DNA of 64,000 nucleotides from Pseudomonas sp. FP453 (GCF_030687495.1 NZ_CP117435.1:5646501-5710500); one strand, 5' to 3'. Positions 30,453 to 42,837 are shown, numbered from the stretch's first letter. Notes: generated by a model not told the origin, from the sequence alone. A program made the numbers and translations.

Positions 30453-32232
30453 TTAGAACAGTGCCTCATCCAGCAAAAACAGCGATTCGCTACCAGCTTT
30501 TACCGACGCGCTCAGCGACTGGATACGCGGCAGCAGACGCGCAAAGTAGAAGCGCGCCGTGCCCAGTTTGCTGGCGTAGAAGTCTTCCTCGGCCTCTTTG
30601 CCCAGCGCCGCCTTGGCCATGCGTGCCCACATGTAGGCGTAGGCCATGTATCCAAATGCATGCAAATACTCCACGGAGGCCGCGCCGATTTCATTCGGGT
30701 TTGGTCTTCGCGCGGTCCAGCACCCAGGCGGTCAATTCATCGAGGTTATCCACCGCCGCACTCAGCGGCTTGGTGAATTCGGCCAACTCGGCGCCTGTCG
30801 ACGCGATGAATTGGCGGATCTCGTCGGCGAACAAGGTGTAGAACGCCCCGCCGCTGCCGACGATCTTGCGGCCCATCAAGTCCAGCGCCTGGATGCCGTT
30901 GGTGCCTTCGTAGATCTGGGTGATGCGCACGTCACGCACCAGTTGCTCCTGGCCCCATTCACGAATGTAGCCGTGGCCGCCAAACACTTGCTGGCCGAGC
31001 ACGGTGGTTTCCAGGCCGAGGTCGCTCAAGAATGCCTTGGCGACGGGTGTCAGCAGCGCCACCAGGTTATCCGCACGCTCGCGAGCCGCCGGGTCTTCGC
31101 TGAACTTGGCGATGTCCAGCTGCGTCGCGACGTAGGTGGAGAATGCGCGGCCGCCTTCGTTCGCCGCCTTCATGGTCAGTAGCATGCGCCGCACGTCCGG
31201 ATGGACGATGATCGGGTCGGCCACTTTGTCCTTGGCCTGGGCACCGGTCGGCGCACGGCTTTGCAGACGGTCACGCGCGTATTCAATCGCGTTCTGGTAC
31301 GAGCGCTCACCCGACGCCAGGCCCTGGATGCCAACGCCCAGACGCTCATAGTTCATCATGGTGAACATCGCCGCCAAACCGCGGTTCGGCTCGCCCACCA
31401 GGTAACCCACGGCGCCATCGAAGTTCATCACACAGGTCGCGGACGCCTGGATGCCCATCTTGTGCTCGATCGAACCACAGCTCACCAGGTTACGCGCGCC
31501 CAGGCTGCCATCGGCATTGACCATGAACTTCGGCACGAGAAACAACGAAATGCCCTTGGGACCGGCCGGCGCATCCGGCAGCTTGGCCAGCACCAGATGG
31601 ATGATGTTGTCGGTCAGGTCGTGCTCGCCACCGGTGATAAAGATCTTGGTGCCGCTGATGGTGTAGGAACCGTCCGCCTGCGGCTCGGCCTTGGTGCGAA
31701 TAATCCCCAGGTCCGTACCGGCATGGGCTTCGGTCAGGCACATGGAGCCAGCCCACTCACCGGAGTACATCTTCGGCAGGTAGATGGCCTTAAGCTCTTC
31801 ACTGGCATGGGTGTTGATCGACACACAGGCGCCGGAGGTCAGCATCGGGTACAGGCCGAACGCCAGGCTCGACGAGTTGATCATCTCCTCGACCTGAGCC
31901 GAGACCGCCTTGGGCATGCCCATGCCGCCGAACACCGGATCACCGCCTACACCGACCCAACCGCCTTCAGCGTAGGTTTTGTAGGCCTGTGGATAGCCAT
32001 CCGGGGTAAACACCGCCGTGTCTTCCCAACGGCAACCCTGCTCATCGCCGCCACGGCTGAGGGGGGCGATGGATTTGGCGGTGACTTTGCCGGCTTCTTC
32101 GAGGATGGCCTCTACGGTTTCGGCGTCAACGGTGTCTGCCAATGCCGGCAATTGGGCCCAAGTGGTGGCGACCTCGAAGACTTCATTGAGGACGAAGCGC
32201 ATATCACGCAGCGGCGCTTTGTAATCAGCCAT
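30453..32232 (-). pseudogene. Acyl-CoA dehydrogenase (first of three), frameshifted near the 3' end
   Basis: FAD acyl-CoA dehydrogenase of the large (~600 residue) bacterial branch that oxidises acyl-CoA in beta-oxidation. Begins MADYKAPLRDMRFVLNEVF; acyl-CoA dehydrogenase N, middle and C domains are followed by the extra C-terminal domain. The frame breaks at 30697-30702 (GGGTTT on the plus strand), where AAGACCAAACCC should read AAGACCAACCC to continue NPNEIGAASVEYLHAFGYMAY; the rest is open to 30453. Repaired length 592 residues. Tandem with a paralogue upstream, probably one transcript. Confidence 0.9.
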
Positions 32233-32355
32233 GGCAAACCTCGTGAGAACGTGAAAAGTAATTCGGTAAGTGTCGGTTTTACAGGCTCCGAGTGTACCCG
32301 AACAACTTTTCAGACACATAGGGTCCACTTGTGACTGATTGGTATTTTTAAGTCA

Positions 32356-34125
32356 TCAGAGCGCAAATGCCTCCGCCGGCAGACTCATCAGGCATTCGCT
32401 GCCCGCCTCTACCGCGGCGCGGTGCGTAGCGGTACGTGGCAACAAGCGTTTGAAGTAGAACTCGCAAGTGGCCAGCTTGGCCTTGGCGAAGTCGGCATCA
32501 TCCTGCTCAAGGGCAGCGATCGCCATGCGCAACCACAGGTAGGCGAGTACCACGTAGCCGCTGTACATCAAGTAATCCACCGCCGCCGCGCCGACCTCAT
32601 CGGGGTTCTTCATGGCGGCCATACCGACCTTGGTGGTCAGCTCGCCCCATTCCCCATTCAGTTGATTGAGTTGCGCCACATAAGCCTTGAGCTGAGGATG
32701 CTCGGCGTTTGCCCCGCAGAACTTATGCACAATTTTGGTAAACCCGCGCAGCAACTTGCCTTGGCTGCCGAGCACCTTGCGCCCGAGCAAGTCGAGGGCC
32801 TGGATGCCGTTGGTGCCCTCATAGATCGGCGCAATCCGCGCATCACGCGCCAGTTGCTCCATGCCCCATTCGCGAATGTAGCCGTGGCCGCCGAATATCT
32901 GCATGCCGTGGTTAGTCACCTCAAGGCCCGTGTCAGTCATAAAGGCCTTGCAGATCGGGGTGAGGAACGCCAACAGGTCTTCGGCCTCCTGGCGCTGCGC
33001 CGCGTCGCTGCTCAGGTGCGCGGTGTCGAGCAACTGCGCGGTGAAATAGGTCAGGGCGCGGTTGCCTTCGTTGAAGGCTTTCATGGTCAGCAACATGCGC
33101 CGCACGTCGGGGTGCACGATGATCGGGTCGGCGGCTTTGTCCGGGGCCTTGGCGCCGGTCAGCGCGCGCATTTGCAGGCGGTCGTTGGCGTACTTGATCG
33201 CGCCCTGGAAGCTCGCCTCGCCGTTGCACAAGCCCTGCATGCCGGTGCCCAGGCGCGCGTGGTTCATCATGGTGAACATGCAATTGAGGCCTTTGTTCGC
33301 CTCGCCGATCAGGAAGCCCTTGGCTCCGTCGAAGTTCAGCACGCAGGTGGCCGACGCCTTGATGCCCATCTTGTGTTCGATGGAGCCACAGTGCACCGCG
33401 TTGCGCGCGCCGGAGTCGGCATGGAACTTGGGCACGATAAACAACGAGATGCCCTTGGTGCCCGCCGGCGCGTCCGGCAGCTTGGCCAGCACCAGGTGGA
33501 TGATGTTCGCGCTCATGTCGTGCTCGCCGGCCGAGATGAAGATCTTGCTGCCGGTGAGCGCATAACTGCCGTCCGCCTGGGGCACGGCGCGGGTCTTGAT
33601 CAGGCCCAGGTCGGTGCCGCAGTGGGCTTCGGTGAGGCACATGGTGCCAGTCCACTCGCCGGCAGTGAGTTTGCTCAGGAACGTGTCTTTCTGCTCAGCG
33701 CTGCCGTGGGCGTGGATCGCCGACATGGCGCCGTGGGTCAGCCCTGGATACATGCCCCAAGAGGTATTGCTGGAGCCGATCATCTCGCTGAGCACCAGGC
33801 CCAGGGATTGCGGCAAGCCTTGGCCGCCGTAGGCCGGATCTGCCGCCACGCCGTGCCAGCCGCCTTCCACATATTGGGCGAAGGCTTCCTTGAAGCCCTT
33901 GGGCGTGGTGACCACGCCATTATCGAAATGGCAGCCTTCTTCATCGCCACTGCGGTTCAGCGGGGCGAGCACGTTTTCGCAGAATTTCGCGCCTTCTTCG
34001 AGGATCGCGCTGACCATGTCCGGGCTGGCGTCGGTCGCCCCCAGCGCAGCGTAGTGGCCGTGGAAATCAAACACGTTGTCGATCAGAAAGCGCATGTCGC
34101 GCAGGGGAGCTTTGTAGTCAGGCAT
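32356..34125 (-). CDS. Acyl-CoA dehydrogenase (second of three)
   Basis: Intact 589-residue acyl-CoA dehydrogenase, strongly similar to its two neighbours (shared start [13 protein letters not shown], block [17 protein letters not shown], block [19 protein letters not shown]). The start at 34125 matches the family N terminus; upstream in-frame residues are not conserved. It precedes the first dehydrogenase with a 123-base gap. Substrate chain length cannot be told from the sequence; E. coli FadE is larger, so these are not FadE orthologues in length. Confidence 0.93.
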   Translation of the reverse strand: MPDYKAPLRDMRFLIDNVFDFHGHYAALGATDASPDMVSAILEEGAKFCENVLAPLNRSGDEEGCHFDNGVVTTPKGFKEAFAQYVEGGWHGVAADPAYGGQGLPQSLGLVLSEMIGSSNTSWGMYPGLTHGAMSAIHAHGSAEQKDTFLSKLTAGEWTGTMCLTEAHCGTDLGLIKTRAVPQADGSYALTGSKIFISAGEHDMSANIIHLVLAKLPDAPAGTKGISLFIVPKFHADSGARNAVHCGSIEHKMGIKASATCVLNFDGAKGFLIGEANKGLNCMFTMMNHARLGTGMQGLCNGEASFQGAIKYANDRLQMRALTGAKAPDKAADPIIVHPDVRRMLLTMKAFNEGNRALTYFTAQLLDTAHLSSDAAQRQEAEDLLAFLTPICKAFMTDTGLEVTNHGMQIFGGHGYIREWGMEQLARDARIAPIYEGTNGIQALDLLGRKVLGSQGKLLRGFTKIVHKFCGANAEHPQLKAYVAQLNQLNGEWGELTTKVGMAAMKNPDEVGAAAVDYLMYSGYVVLAYLWLRMAIAALEQDDADFAKAKLATCEFYFKRLLPRTATHRAAVEAGSECLMSLPAEAFAL

Positions 34126-34215
34126 GGCAATGTCTCCGGCAGCAGATGGCTTCAACCTACTGCTGGCAACACGCCCGGACAATCACTGTAGCGCTGCTGA
34201 ATACAGCGCCATTAC

Positions 34216-35505
<1,290 letters not shown>

Positions 35506-35656
35506 GGGTAAAACTCCGACCCGCAAATGAATGATGGCACTGTGCCTGTATGCAGACAGTTAAGCACAACCTGGCACGCATGTATCACATTGCCATCACT
35601 GTAACGGCAGCCGGTCGCAATCCCTGAGTGCTGCACTGGGGTTTTTTATCGCCCAC

Positions 35657-35690
35657 AAAAAAGCCGCCGCTCCCGTGAAGGAACGGCGGC
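35657..35690 (-). terminator. Terminator of the third acyl-CoA dehydrogenase
   Basis: Minus strand stem GCCGCCGTTCC / GGAGCGGCGGC (11 bp, one T-G pair) followed by TTTTTT, 23 bases past the stop. Confidence 0.9.
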
Positions 35691-35713
35691 TCTGGAAGTG
35701 AACCCGGTAAGGC

Positions 35714-37523
35714 TTAGTAAGCCAGGCCGAAGTCTTCTTCTTTCATGTCCATCAGGTTGTTGGCACCCGACAGCATGGTGGCTTTATGGGCCAGGGTCCG
35801 CGGCAGGATGCGCTGGAAGTAGAAGCGCGCGGTCTGCAGCTTGGCGGTGTAGAACGCCTCTTCTGTGGTGCCGGCAGCCAGTTTCTCGGCGGCCAGGCGC
35901 GCCATGTCGGCCCAGAAGTAAGCCAGGCACGCGTAACCGGAGTACATCAGGTAATCCACCGAGGCGGCACCGACTTCTTCGCGGTCTTTCATCGCGGCCA
36001 TGCCGACCTTCATGGTCAACTCGCCCCACTCTTTGTTCAGTGCCACCAGCGGTGCAACGAATTCCTTGACGGCTTCGTTACCTTCGTTGGCCTGGCAGAA
36101 CTTGTGCACGATCTTGGTGAAGCCCTTGAGCGCTTCGCCCTGGGTCATCAGCACTTTGCGGCCCAGCAGGTCGAGTGCCTGGATGCCGGTGGTGCCTTCG
36201 TACAGCATCGAAATGCGGCTGTCGCGCACGTTCTGCTCCATGCCCCACTCGGCGATGAAGCCGTGGCCGCCGTAGATCTGTACGCCGTGGTTGGCGGATT
36301 CAAAACCGACTTCGGTCATGAACGCCTTGGCGATCGGGGTCATGAACGCCAGCAGGCCGTCGGCTTGCTTCTTGGCTTCGTCGTCGGTGCCGTACTTGAC
36401 GATGTCCACTTGCTTGGCGGTGAAGTACACCATCGCACGATTGCCTTCGGCGAAGGCTTTCATGGTCAGCAGCATGCGGCGCACGTCGGGGTGCACGATG
36501 ATCGGGTCAGCGGCTTTGTCCGGCGCTTTCGGGCCAGTCAGGGAACGCATTTGCAGGCGGTCGCGGGCATATTTCAGGCCGCCCTGGAAGCCGATCTCGG
36601 CGTGGGACAGGCCTTGCAGCGCAGTGCCCAGGCGCGCGGTGTTCATAAAGGTGAACATGCAGTTCAGGCCTTTGTTCGCCGGGCCGATCAGGAAACCGGT
36701 GGCCGCGTCGAAGTTCATCACGCAGGTGGCGTTGCCGTGGATGCCCATCTTGTGTTCCAGGGAACCACAGGTCACCGCGTTGCGCGCGCCAATCGAACCG
36801 TCTGCATTCGGCAGGAACTTCGGCACGATAAACAGCGAGATGCCTTTGGTGCCAGCCGGTGCGTCCGGCAGGCGGGCCAGGACGATGTGGACGATGTTGT
36901 CGGCCATGTCGTGTTCACCGGCCGAGATGAAGATCTTGGTGCCGGAGACTTTGTAGGAACCGTCAGCCTGAGGCTCGGCCTTGGTGCGCAGCATGCCCAG
37001 GTCGGTGCCGCAGTGTGGCTCGGTCAGGCACATGGTGCCGGTCCATTCGCCCGACACCAGCTTGGTCAGGTAAGCGTCTTGTTGCTCAGGGGTGCCGTGC
37101 TCGGAAATGGTGTTCATCGCACCGTGGGACAGGCCCGGGTACATGCCCCACGACCAGTTGGCCGCACCGACCATCTCGCTCACCGCCAGGCCCAGGGATT
37201 CCGGCAGGCCTTGGCCGCCGTGCTCCACGTCGTGGGCCAGGCTTGGCCAGCCGCCTTCGACGAATTGTTTGTAGGCTTCTTTGAAACCCGTAGGGGTTTT
37301 AACGCCTGACTCACTCCAGGTACACCCTTCGATGTCGCCCACGCGGTTCAACGGTGCCAGTACTTGCTCACAGAACTTGGCGCCTTCTTCGAGAATGGCG
37401 TCAACCACCATGTCCGGGGTAGCGTCCTGGCAAGCCGGCAGGCTTTGATAGTGCGCTTCATAGCCAAGCAGTTCGTCACGAACGAAGCGAATATCACGCA
37501 AGGGGGGCCTTGTAGTCAGGCAT
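35714..37523 (-). CDS. Acyl-CoA dehydrogenase (third of three), frameshift at codon 8
   Basis: Large-branch FAD acyl-CoA dehydrogenase, about 602 residues. The normal start [19 protein letters not shown] begins at ATG 37523, but a run of six G on the plus strand (37502-37507) where five are expected shifts the frame after codon 7. From TTG 37501 the rest is open, so a shortened protein lacking eight residues could still be made. Typical blocks: [36 protein letters not shown]. Own terminator downstream and probable own promoter upstream. Confidence 0.9.
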
Positions 37524-37865
37524 AGCGATAAACCTCTGCTGATGTATCTGGAATGAACAACCGCGTGGATTTGTTGTGGCGGTCAAACAGGTGTTTGAAA
37601 CATACGTTTACGACCTGGGGATGTCAAGACGCCGTTTGTCATGACGCGAATCAATGACGCGCACGGCGATGCTTGCGGCGGGTTACCACAGCAGATCGAG
37701 TGTAGAAGTTCATCAGAACAGCAGAGGTCAAATGTGGGAGCTGGCTTGTGTGGGAGCTGGCTTGCCTGCGATGCAGGCGCCGCGGTGCATCAGGAAGACC
37801 GAGTTGAGGCCATCGCAGGCAAGCCAGCTCCCACAGAAAGAGCCAGCAAGCCTGAAGAGAGGGGA
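37524..37865. other. Intergenic region with REPIN
   Basis: A 342-bp gap upstream of the third dehydrogenase and downstream of the 93-residue gene. No credible gene. Its main content is the REP doublet at 37733-37835; the part next to the dehydrogenase (37524-37625) should hold its promoter, but I see no clear consensus. Confidence 0.6.
37733..37835. repeat. REPIN, GTGGGAGCTGGCTTGC type, with internal tandem duplication
   Basis: Inverted pair of REP elements about 50 bp apart. The left element has its first 16 bases, TGTGGGAGCTGGCTTG, repeated directly (37733-37748 and 37749-37764), a feature not seen in the other doublets. Confidence 0.9.
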
Positions 37866-38147
37866 TTAAGCGTAAGTGTCGATCAAGGTGCCGAGCATTT
37901 CATCCGAAGCCTTGGCAACCTTCGCGCCCAGCTCCACTTGAAACTTGCCTTGCGCCATCTCGACCATATTGCTCGCCGAGTTGGAAGGCTGGGCACGGTC
38001 ATTGGCGCGCAAACGATCTACCTGCGCATCCGAGGGCTGGGTCGTCGCGGCGCTGGCAATTTTGCCGGCGGCCTGGTCGACACGGTTCTGCCCGGTCTGA
38101 ATGGTGCTCAGGCCCGAATAAAACGCGCTGCTTCCAGAGATGTCCAT
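37866..38147 (-). CDS. Conserved small protein, unknown function
   Basis: A 93-residue protein beginning MDISGSSAFYSGLSTIQTGQ. No signal peptide or membrane segment. The composition (many Ser, Ala, Gln, Asn) and the C-terminal block MVEMAQGKFQVELGAKVAKA followed by SDEMLGTLID resemble the C-terminal helix of flagellar rod/hook proteins, which pair with an N-terminal amphipathic helix; this is a weak pattern match. It stands alone downstream of the biotin operon, separated by a terminator. I do not recognise the gene. Confidence 0.75.
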   Translation of the reverse strand: MDISGSSAFYSGLSTIQTGQNRVDQAAGKIASAATTQPSDAQVDRLRANDRAQPSNSASNMVEMAQGKFQVELGAKVAKASDEMLGTLIDTYA

Positions 38148-38214
38148 GGCGTAAGCCTGCCTTTAGAGAATCGTGAACGCTGATTGAAGCAGAGAAACCG
38201 GCAAAACACCCGTC

Positions 38215-38243
38215 AAAAACACTAATGGCACAATGCCTTAGTG
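38215..38243 (-). terminator. Terminator of the biotin operon
   Basis: Minus strand hairpin CACTAAGGCA / TGCCATTAGTG (one mismatch) followed by TTTTT, just past the bioD stop. Confidence 0.8.
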
Positions 38244-38253
38244 ATAGCCAAAA

Positions 38254-38934
38254 TCAGTCAAGCAGGTCCAGTTGCAAGTATTCCGCCACCGCCTCGGCCC
38301 CGGCGTGCTTGAGTTTCGGCACACGGCCCAGGCAGGGCGCCGGCAGGCGTTCGGCCAGGGTGGCGAGGTTTTCTTCCAGACGAGAGGTCTTGGGGTCGAT
38401 GATATTCGCCACCCAGCCCGCCAGCGGCAAACCATCCCGCGCAATGGCTTCGGCGGTGAGCAATGCATGGCTGATGCAACCCAGGCGCACGCCCACCACC
38501 AGGATCACCGGCAGCTTCAACGCGATGGCCAGGTCCGACAGGTTGGCCTGGTCGGCCAAGGGTACGCGCCAGCCGCCCGCGCCTTCGATCAGGGTGAAAT
38601 CCGCGTCCCGCGCCAACACCTGCTGCATGGGCTTGAGCAGCGATTGCACCGTGAGCGCAACGCCGGCTTCCCGTGCCGCCAGATGGGGCGCGATGGCCGG
38701 CTCGAATGCCACCGGATTCACCTCGGCGTAACTCAGCGGCAATGAACACTCGGCCAACAACGCCAGTGCATCGGCATTGCGCAGGCCCTTGGGCGTGACC
38801 TGACAACCGGATGCCACCGGCTTGCCTGCGGCGGTACTTTTGCCGGCTTGTCGCGCCGCGTGCAACAGCCCGGCGGCGACGGTGGTCTTGCCGACGTCGG
38901 TGTCGGTGCCCGTAATGAAATAAGCGGCGCTCAT
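38254..38934 (-). CDS. bioD: Dethiobiotin synthetase
   Basis: ATP-dependent carboxylation of 7,8-diaminopelargonate to dethiobiotin. The 226-residue product has the P-loop [12 protein letters not shown] at residues 8-19, the GAGGWRVPL block and a C-terminal nucleotide site. Its ATG overlaps the bioC stop (ATGA). Last gene of bioB-F-H-C-D; bioA is not in the window, as is common in Pseudomonas. Confidence 0.96.
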   Translation of the reverse strand: MSAAYFITGTDTDVGKTTVAAGLLHAARQAGKSTAAGKPVASGCQVTPKGLRNADALALLAECSLPLSYAEVNPVAFEPAIAPHLAAREAGVALTVQSLLKPMQQVLARDADFTLIEGAGGWRVPLADQANLSDLAIALKLPVILVVGVRLGCISHALLTAEAIARDGLPLAGWVANIIDPKTSRLEENLATLAERLPAPCLGRVPKLKHAGAEAVAEYLQLDLLD

Positions 38935-39743
38935 AACGGTTTCTCCAGTACTGCGTAGACCACCTGATAAGTCGCCGGCAGGCCCTGGGCCTGACGGAAC
39001 TGCTCGTAAGCGTCCACCAGTGCAACAATCCGCGCGCGCCCCGTCAACCCTCCCGGCCGGCCCGGGTTGAGGTTATGCGCGCCCAACGCCTTCAATTCAT
39101 GGGTCAGGCTGCGCACGTCCGGGTAATGCAGCACATGGGGCTGGCGCGCCAGGCTGACCACACGCAAACCGCTGGCCGCGCACAACTGCTGATACGCCTC
39201 GAAGGTACGGAAGCGGTTGACGTGCACCAGGCCGTCCGCCGCCCGCCAGCTTTCACGCAACTCATCCAGCGTGCCCACGCACAGGCTGGCGAACGCCAGC
39301 ACACCACCGGGTTGCAGCACGCGATAGGCCTCGCTGAGCACCGCCTCGAAATTCGCACACCATTGCACGGCGAGGGAGGAGAAGATCAGCTGCAAGCTTT
39401 GAGCTTTAAGCGGCAAGCGTTCGGCGTCGCCTGCGATGAAGTGGTGTGCGCCGCCCAGAGGCCGGGCGTGGTTGAGCATGCCCTCGGCAATGTCCAGCGC
39501 CACGCCTTGGCTGGCGGGCAAACGTTCGCCCAGCACACGGCTGAAGTATCCCGTGCCACAGCCCATGTCCAGCCAGCGCGGTGGCGCAAAACCGGACGGC
39601 AAACGTGCCAGCAACTCGCTGCCGACGGCCCGTTGCAACGCAGCCACGCTGTCATAGCTGGCCGCCGCACGGGAAAACGACGCCGCGACCTGGCGCTTGT
39701 CCGGCAAGGCGCCCGGCAGTTGGGGGTGGGATAGATCAGTCAT
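38931..39743 (-). CDS. bioC: Malonyl-ACP O-methyltransferase BioC
   Basis: SAM-dependent methyltransferase that methylates malonyl-ACP to start pimeloyl synthesis. SAM motif [13 protein letters not shown] is near residue 57; about 270 residues. ATG 39743 overlaps the bioH stop by 8 bases and gives [20 protein letters not shown]; an ATG at 39755 (MSAS...) is the alternative, and neither has a strong ribosome binding site, consistent with coupled translation. Confidence 0.93.
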   Translation of the reverse strand: MTDLSHPQLPGALPDKRQVAASFSRAAASYDSVAALQRAVGSELLARLPSGFAPPRWLDMGCGTGYFSRVLGERLPASQGVALDIAEGMLNHARPLGGAHHFIAGDAERLPLKAQSLQLIFSSLAVQWCANFEAVLSEAYRVLQPGGVLAFASLCVGTLDELRESWRAADGLVHVNRFRTFEAYQQLCAASGLRVVSLARQPHVLHYPDVRSLTHELKALGAHNLNPGRPGGLTGRARIVALVDAYEQFRQAQGLPATYQVVYAVLEKPL

Positions 39744-40467
39744 CGACGCACTCATGCAAAAAAGCCTGGATGGCCCCCGCGACACCGTGGGGGTCTTCCA
39801 GAAGAAAAGCGTGACCGGCCTGTTCAATCAGGCCGATTTCAACATCGGGCAGCACGCTCAGCAGGGCGCTGGCCGCCTCGGCGGGCACCAGTTCATCCAG
39901 CCCGGCGAACAGGTGCATCTGCGGGCCGCGATACGCCAGCAAGGCGTCGCGGGTGTCGAGTTGGGCGAGCAGTTCAAGACCGCCCATCAACACGCGGGAC
40001 TGCGTATTCGGTGCTCCGCTGACCAGCAAACGCGCCAACCCACGCGGGTCCGCGGCGCCCTTGGCGCACAACAGGCCGAAGCGTTTGAGGGTGACTTGGG
40101 AATCTGCATGGCAACCGGCGAGGAAGGCGTCGAAGGTCTCGGCGGGCATCGCACTCGGCCAACCGTCATGGGCGACGAAACACGGGTTGCTCGCCAGGGT
40201 CAGCAGGCCGCAGCAGCGTTCGCCGCGCCGCGCCGCCAGTTCCGTGGCGAGCATGCCGCCGAGGGACCAGCCGCCCAGCCAGGCGTTGTCCGGCAAGGTG
40301 GCGTCGAGTTCATCCAGCCATTCGTCGAGGTCGCTGGACGCCAGCGCCGGCAACGGCTCGATCTGCACCCGCAGGTGTTCGTCGAGGCCCTGCAAGGCGG
40401 CGGCCAAGGGTTCCAGCGGCGATACGCCGAGGCCCCAGCCGGGCAACAAGATCAGTCGATCACGCAT
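39736..40467 (-). CDS. bioH: Pimeloyl-ACP methyl ester esterase BioH
   Basis: Alpha/beta hydrolase of 243 residues that removes the methyl group from pimeloyl-ACP methyl ester, ending the BioC-BioH pathway. The nucleophile elbow GWSLGG is near residues 66-71, and the histidine of the triad lies in [11 protein letters not shown] near the C terminus. Start overlaps the bioF stop by 8 bases. Located between bioF and bioC, as expected in Pseudomonas. Confidence 0.94.
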   Translation of the reverse strand: MRDRLILLPGWGLGVSPLEPLAAALQGLDEHLRVQIEPLPALASSDLDEWLDELDATLPDNAWLGGWSLGGMLATELAARRGERCCGLLTLASNPCFVAHDGWPSAMPAETFDAFLAGCHADSQVTLKRFGLLCAKGAADPRGLARLLVSGAPNTQSRVLMGGLELLAQLDTRDALLAYRGPQMHLFAGLDELVPAEAASALLSVLPDVEIGLIEQAGHAFLLEDPHGVAGAIQAFLHECVDD

Positions 40468-41641
40468 GGTCGGGCTCCGTGGCGCCTAACAAGCGGAAAC
40501 ACTCTTCCAATGCGTTTAACAATAGCTGCACCTGCGCCTCGGTGTGGGCCGCCGTCAAGGTCACGCGCAAACGCGCGCTGCCGGCCGGCACGGTGGGCGG
40601 GCGGATCGCGGTAACCATCAGGCCACGCTCGCGCAGCATCTGCGACAGGCGCACGGCCTTGGCGCTGTCGCCGATCAGGATCGGCTGGATCGGCGTAAAG
40701 CTCGCCATCAGATCCAGGCCCAACTGCTCGGCGCCCTGGCGGAACTGGCGGATCAGGCCGTTGAGGTGCGCGCGCCGCCAATGCTCGGTGCGCAAAAGCT
40801 CCAGGCTTTTCAACGTGGCGCAGGCCAGCGCCGGCGGTTGGCTGGTGGTGTAGATATACGGCCGGGCGAACTGGATCAGGCTTTCGATCAGCTCTTCACT
40901 GCCGGCCACAAAAGCGCCCGCCGTGCCAAACGCCTTGCCGAGGGTGCCGACCAACACCGGCACGTCCTCCTGGCTCAAGCCGAAGTGCTCGACGATCCCA
41001 GCGCCGGTGGCGCCCAGCGGACCAAACCCGTGGGCGTCATCCACCATCAGCCACGCGCCTTTTGCCCGCGTTTCACGGGCCAGTGCAGGCAGGTCGGCCA
41101 GGTCGCCGTCCATGCTGAACACGCCGTCGGTGACCACCAAGGTGTTGCCGGTGGCCTTTTCCAAACGCTTGGCCAGGCTGGCGGCGTCGTTGTGCAGGTA
41201 GCGATTGAAGCGCGCACCGGACAGCAAACCGGCATCCAGCAGCGAGGCGTGGTTAAGCCGGTCCTCCAGCACCGTATCGCCCTGCCCCACCAGCGCCGTG
41301 ACCGCGCCGAGGTTGGCCATGTAGCCGGTGGTGAACAGCAGCGCGCGCGCGCGACCGGTGAGGTCGGCCAGGGCTTCTTCCAGTTCATGGTGTGGCGTGG
41401 CATGCCCCACCACCAAGTGCGAAGCCCCACCGCCCACCCCCCAGCGGGACGCACCGGCGCGCCAGGCTTCGATCACATGTGGGTGATTGGCCAGGCCCAG
41501 GTAATCGTTGTTGCAGAACGCCAGCAACGGCTGGCCGTCCACCACCACTTGCGGGCCTTGAGGGCTTTGCAGCAGCGGACGTTGGCGATAAAGGTGTTCG
41601 GCACGGCGGGCAGCGAGGCGCGCGGAGAGATCGAAAGACAT
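40460..41641 (-). CDS. bioF: 8-amino-7-oxononanoate synthase
   Basis: PLP enzyme condensing pimeloyl-ACP with alanine. The 393-residue product shows the alpha-oxoamine synthase pattern: [34 protein letters not shown] and the PLP lysine in [14 protein letters not shown]. Separated from bioB by a 140-bp gap filled with a REPIN, so read-through may be modulated there. Confidence 0.96.
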   Translation of the reverse strand: MSFDLSARLAARRAEHLYRQRPLLQSPQGPQVVVDGQPLLAFCNNDYLGLANHPHVIEAWRAGASRWGVGGGASHLVVGHATPHHELEEALADLTGRARALLFTTGYMANLGAVTALVGQGDTVLEDRLNHASLLDAGLLSGARFNRYLHNDAASLAKRLEKATGNTLVVTDGVFSMDGDLADLPALARETRAKGAWLMVDDAHGFGPLGATGAGIVEHFGLSQEDVPVLVGTLGKAFGTAGAFVAGSEELIESLIQFARPYIYTTSQPPALACATLKSLELLRTEHWRRAHLNGLIRQFRQGAEQLGLDLMASFTPIQPILIGDSAKAVRLSQMLRERGLMVTAIRPPTVPAGSARLRVTLTAAHTEAQVQLLLNALEECFRLLGATEPDHA

Positions 41642-41675
41642 GCTGGCCTCGGTAGATCAGGTGAACTCGATCCAA

Positions 41676-41764
41676 TGTGGGAGCTGGCTTGCCTGCGATA
41701 GCGGTCTGTCTGACACATTTATGTTGAATGTGCCGCCGTCATCGCAGGCAAGCCAGCTCCCACA
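41676..41764. repeat. REPIN between bioB and bioF
   Basis: Inverted REP pair, TGTGGGAGCTGGCTTGCCTG and its complement, 40 bp apart, inside the bioB-bioF gap of the biotin operon. As RNA it makes a long hairpin that could protect the bioB message or reduce read-through. Confidence 0.9.
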
Positions 41765-41781
41765 GTTGGATTGCATTTCAA

Positions 41782-42837
41782 TCAAACAGCGGCGTTGTAG
41801 AACTGCTCGCTGCTCTTCTGCTCCACCAACGCCTGCTCGATCGCCGCCTGATGCACCTCATCGGCGTGCTCTTCACGCGCCTCCGGCAAGATCCCCAAAC
41901 GCGAGAACAGCTGCATGTCCTTATCCGCCTGCGGGTTGGCGGTGGTCAGCAACTTGTCGCCGTAGAAGATCGAGTTGGCACCGGCAAAAAACGCCAGGGC
42001 CTGCATCTGCTCGTTCATCGCTTCACGGCCGGCCGACAGGCGTACATGGGACTGCGGCATGAGGATGCGCGCTACAGCGAGCATGCGGATAAAGTCGAAC
42101 GGGTCGATGTCCTCGGCGTTCTCCAGCGGCGTACCGGCCACCTTCACCAGCATGTTGATCGGCACCGACTCCGGATGCTCCGGCAGGTTGGCCAGTTGGA
42201 TCAGCAGGTTGGCGCGGTCGTCGAGGGACTCGCCCATGCCGAGGATGCCGCCGGAGCAGATCTTCATCCCCGAATCACGCACATACGCCAGGGTTTGCAG
42301 GCGCTCGCTGTAAGTGCGAGTGGTGATGATCGAACCGTAGAACTCCGGCGACGTATCAAGGTTGTGGTTGTAGTAATCGAGACCGGCCTGGGCCAGGGCT
42401 TCGGTCTGCTCCTGGTCGAGGCGACCGAGGGTCATGCAGGTTTCCAGGCCCATGGCCTTCACGCCCTGGACCATCTGCAACACGTAGGGCATGTCCTTGG
42501 CCGACGGGTGCTTCCACGCGGCGCCCATGCAGAAGCGCGTCGAACCGATGGCCTTGGCGCGCGCAGCCTCTTCGAGGACCTTCTGCACTTCCATCAGCTT
42601 TTCTTTTTCCAGGCCGGTGTTGTAGTGGCCCGACTGCGGACAATATTTGCAATCTTCCGGGCAGGCGCCCGTCTTGATCGACAGCAGGGTCGACACTTGC
42701 ACACGGTTGGCGTCGAAATGCGCGCGGTGCACGGTCTGCGCCTGGAACAGCAAGTCATTGAACGGCTGCACAAACAGCGCTTTGACTTCGGCGAGGGACC
42801 AATCGTGACGCAAGGTGGCGGTGGTGCTGGCGCTCAT
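41782..42837 (-). CDS. bioB: Biotin synthase
   Basis: Radical SAM enzyme inserting sulfur into dethiobiotin. The CxxxCxxC site appears as [14 protein letters not shown] near residues 57-70; 351 residues is the usual length. First gene of the biotin operon, divergent from comF. A perfect TTGACA -35 and a BirA-like palindrome lie about 100 bases upstream, so biotin-dependent repression is likely. Confidence 0.97.
   Translation of the reverse strand: MSASTTATLRHDWSLAEVKALFVQPFNDLLFQAQTVHRAHFDANRVQVSTLLSIKTGACPEDCKYCPQSGHYNTGLEKEKLMEVQKVLEEAARAKAIGSTRFCMGAAWKHPSAKDMPYVLQMVQGVKAMGLETCMTLGRLDQEQTEALAQAGLDYYNHNLDTSPEFYGSIITTRTYSERLQTLAYVRDSGMKICSGGILGMGESLDDRANLLIQLANLPEHPESVPINMLVKVAGTPLENAEDIDPFDFIRMLAVARILMPQSHVRLSAGREAMNEQMQALAFFAGANSIFYGDKLLTTANPQADKDMQLFSRLGILPEAREEHADEVHQAAIEQALVEQKSSEQFYNAAV

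Noticed and set aside
32422..34191. 589-codon plus-strand ORF over the second acyl-CoA dehydrogenase
   Set aside because: Shadow of the true minus-strand gene; composition typical of reverse-complement dehydrogenase sequence.
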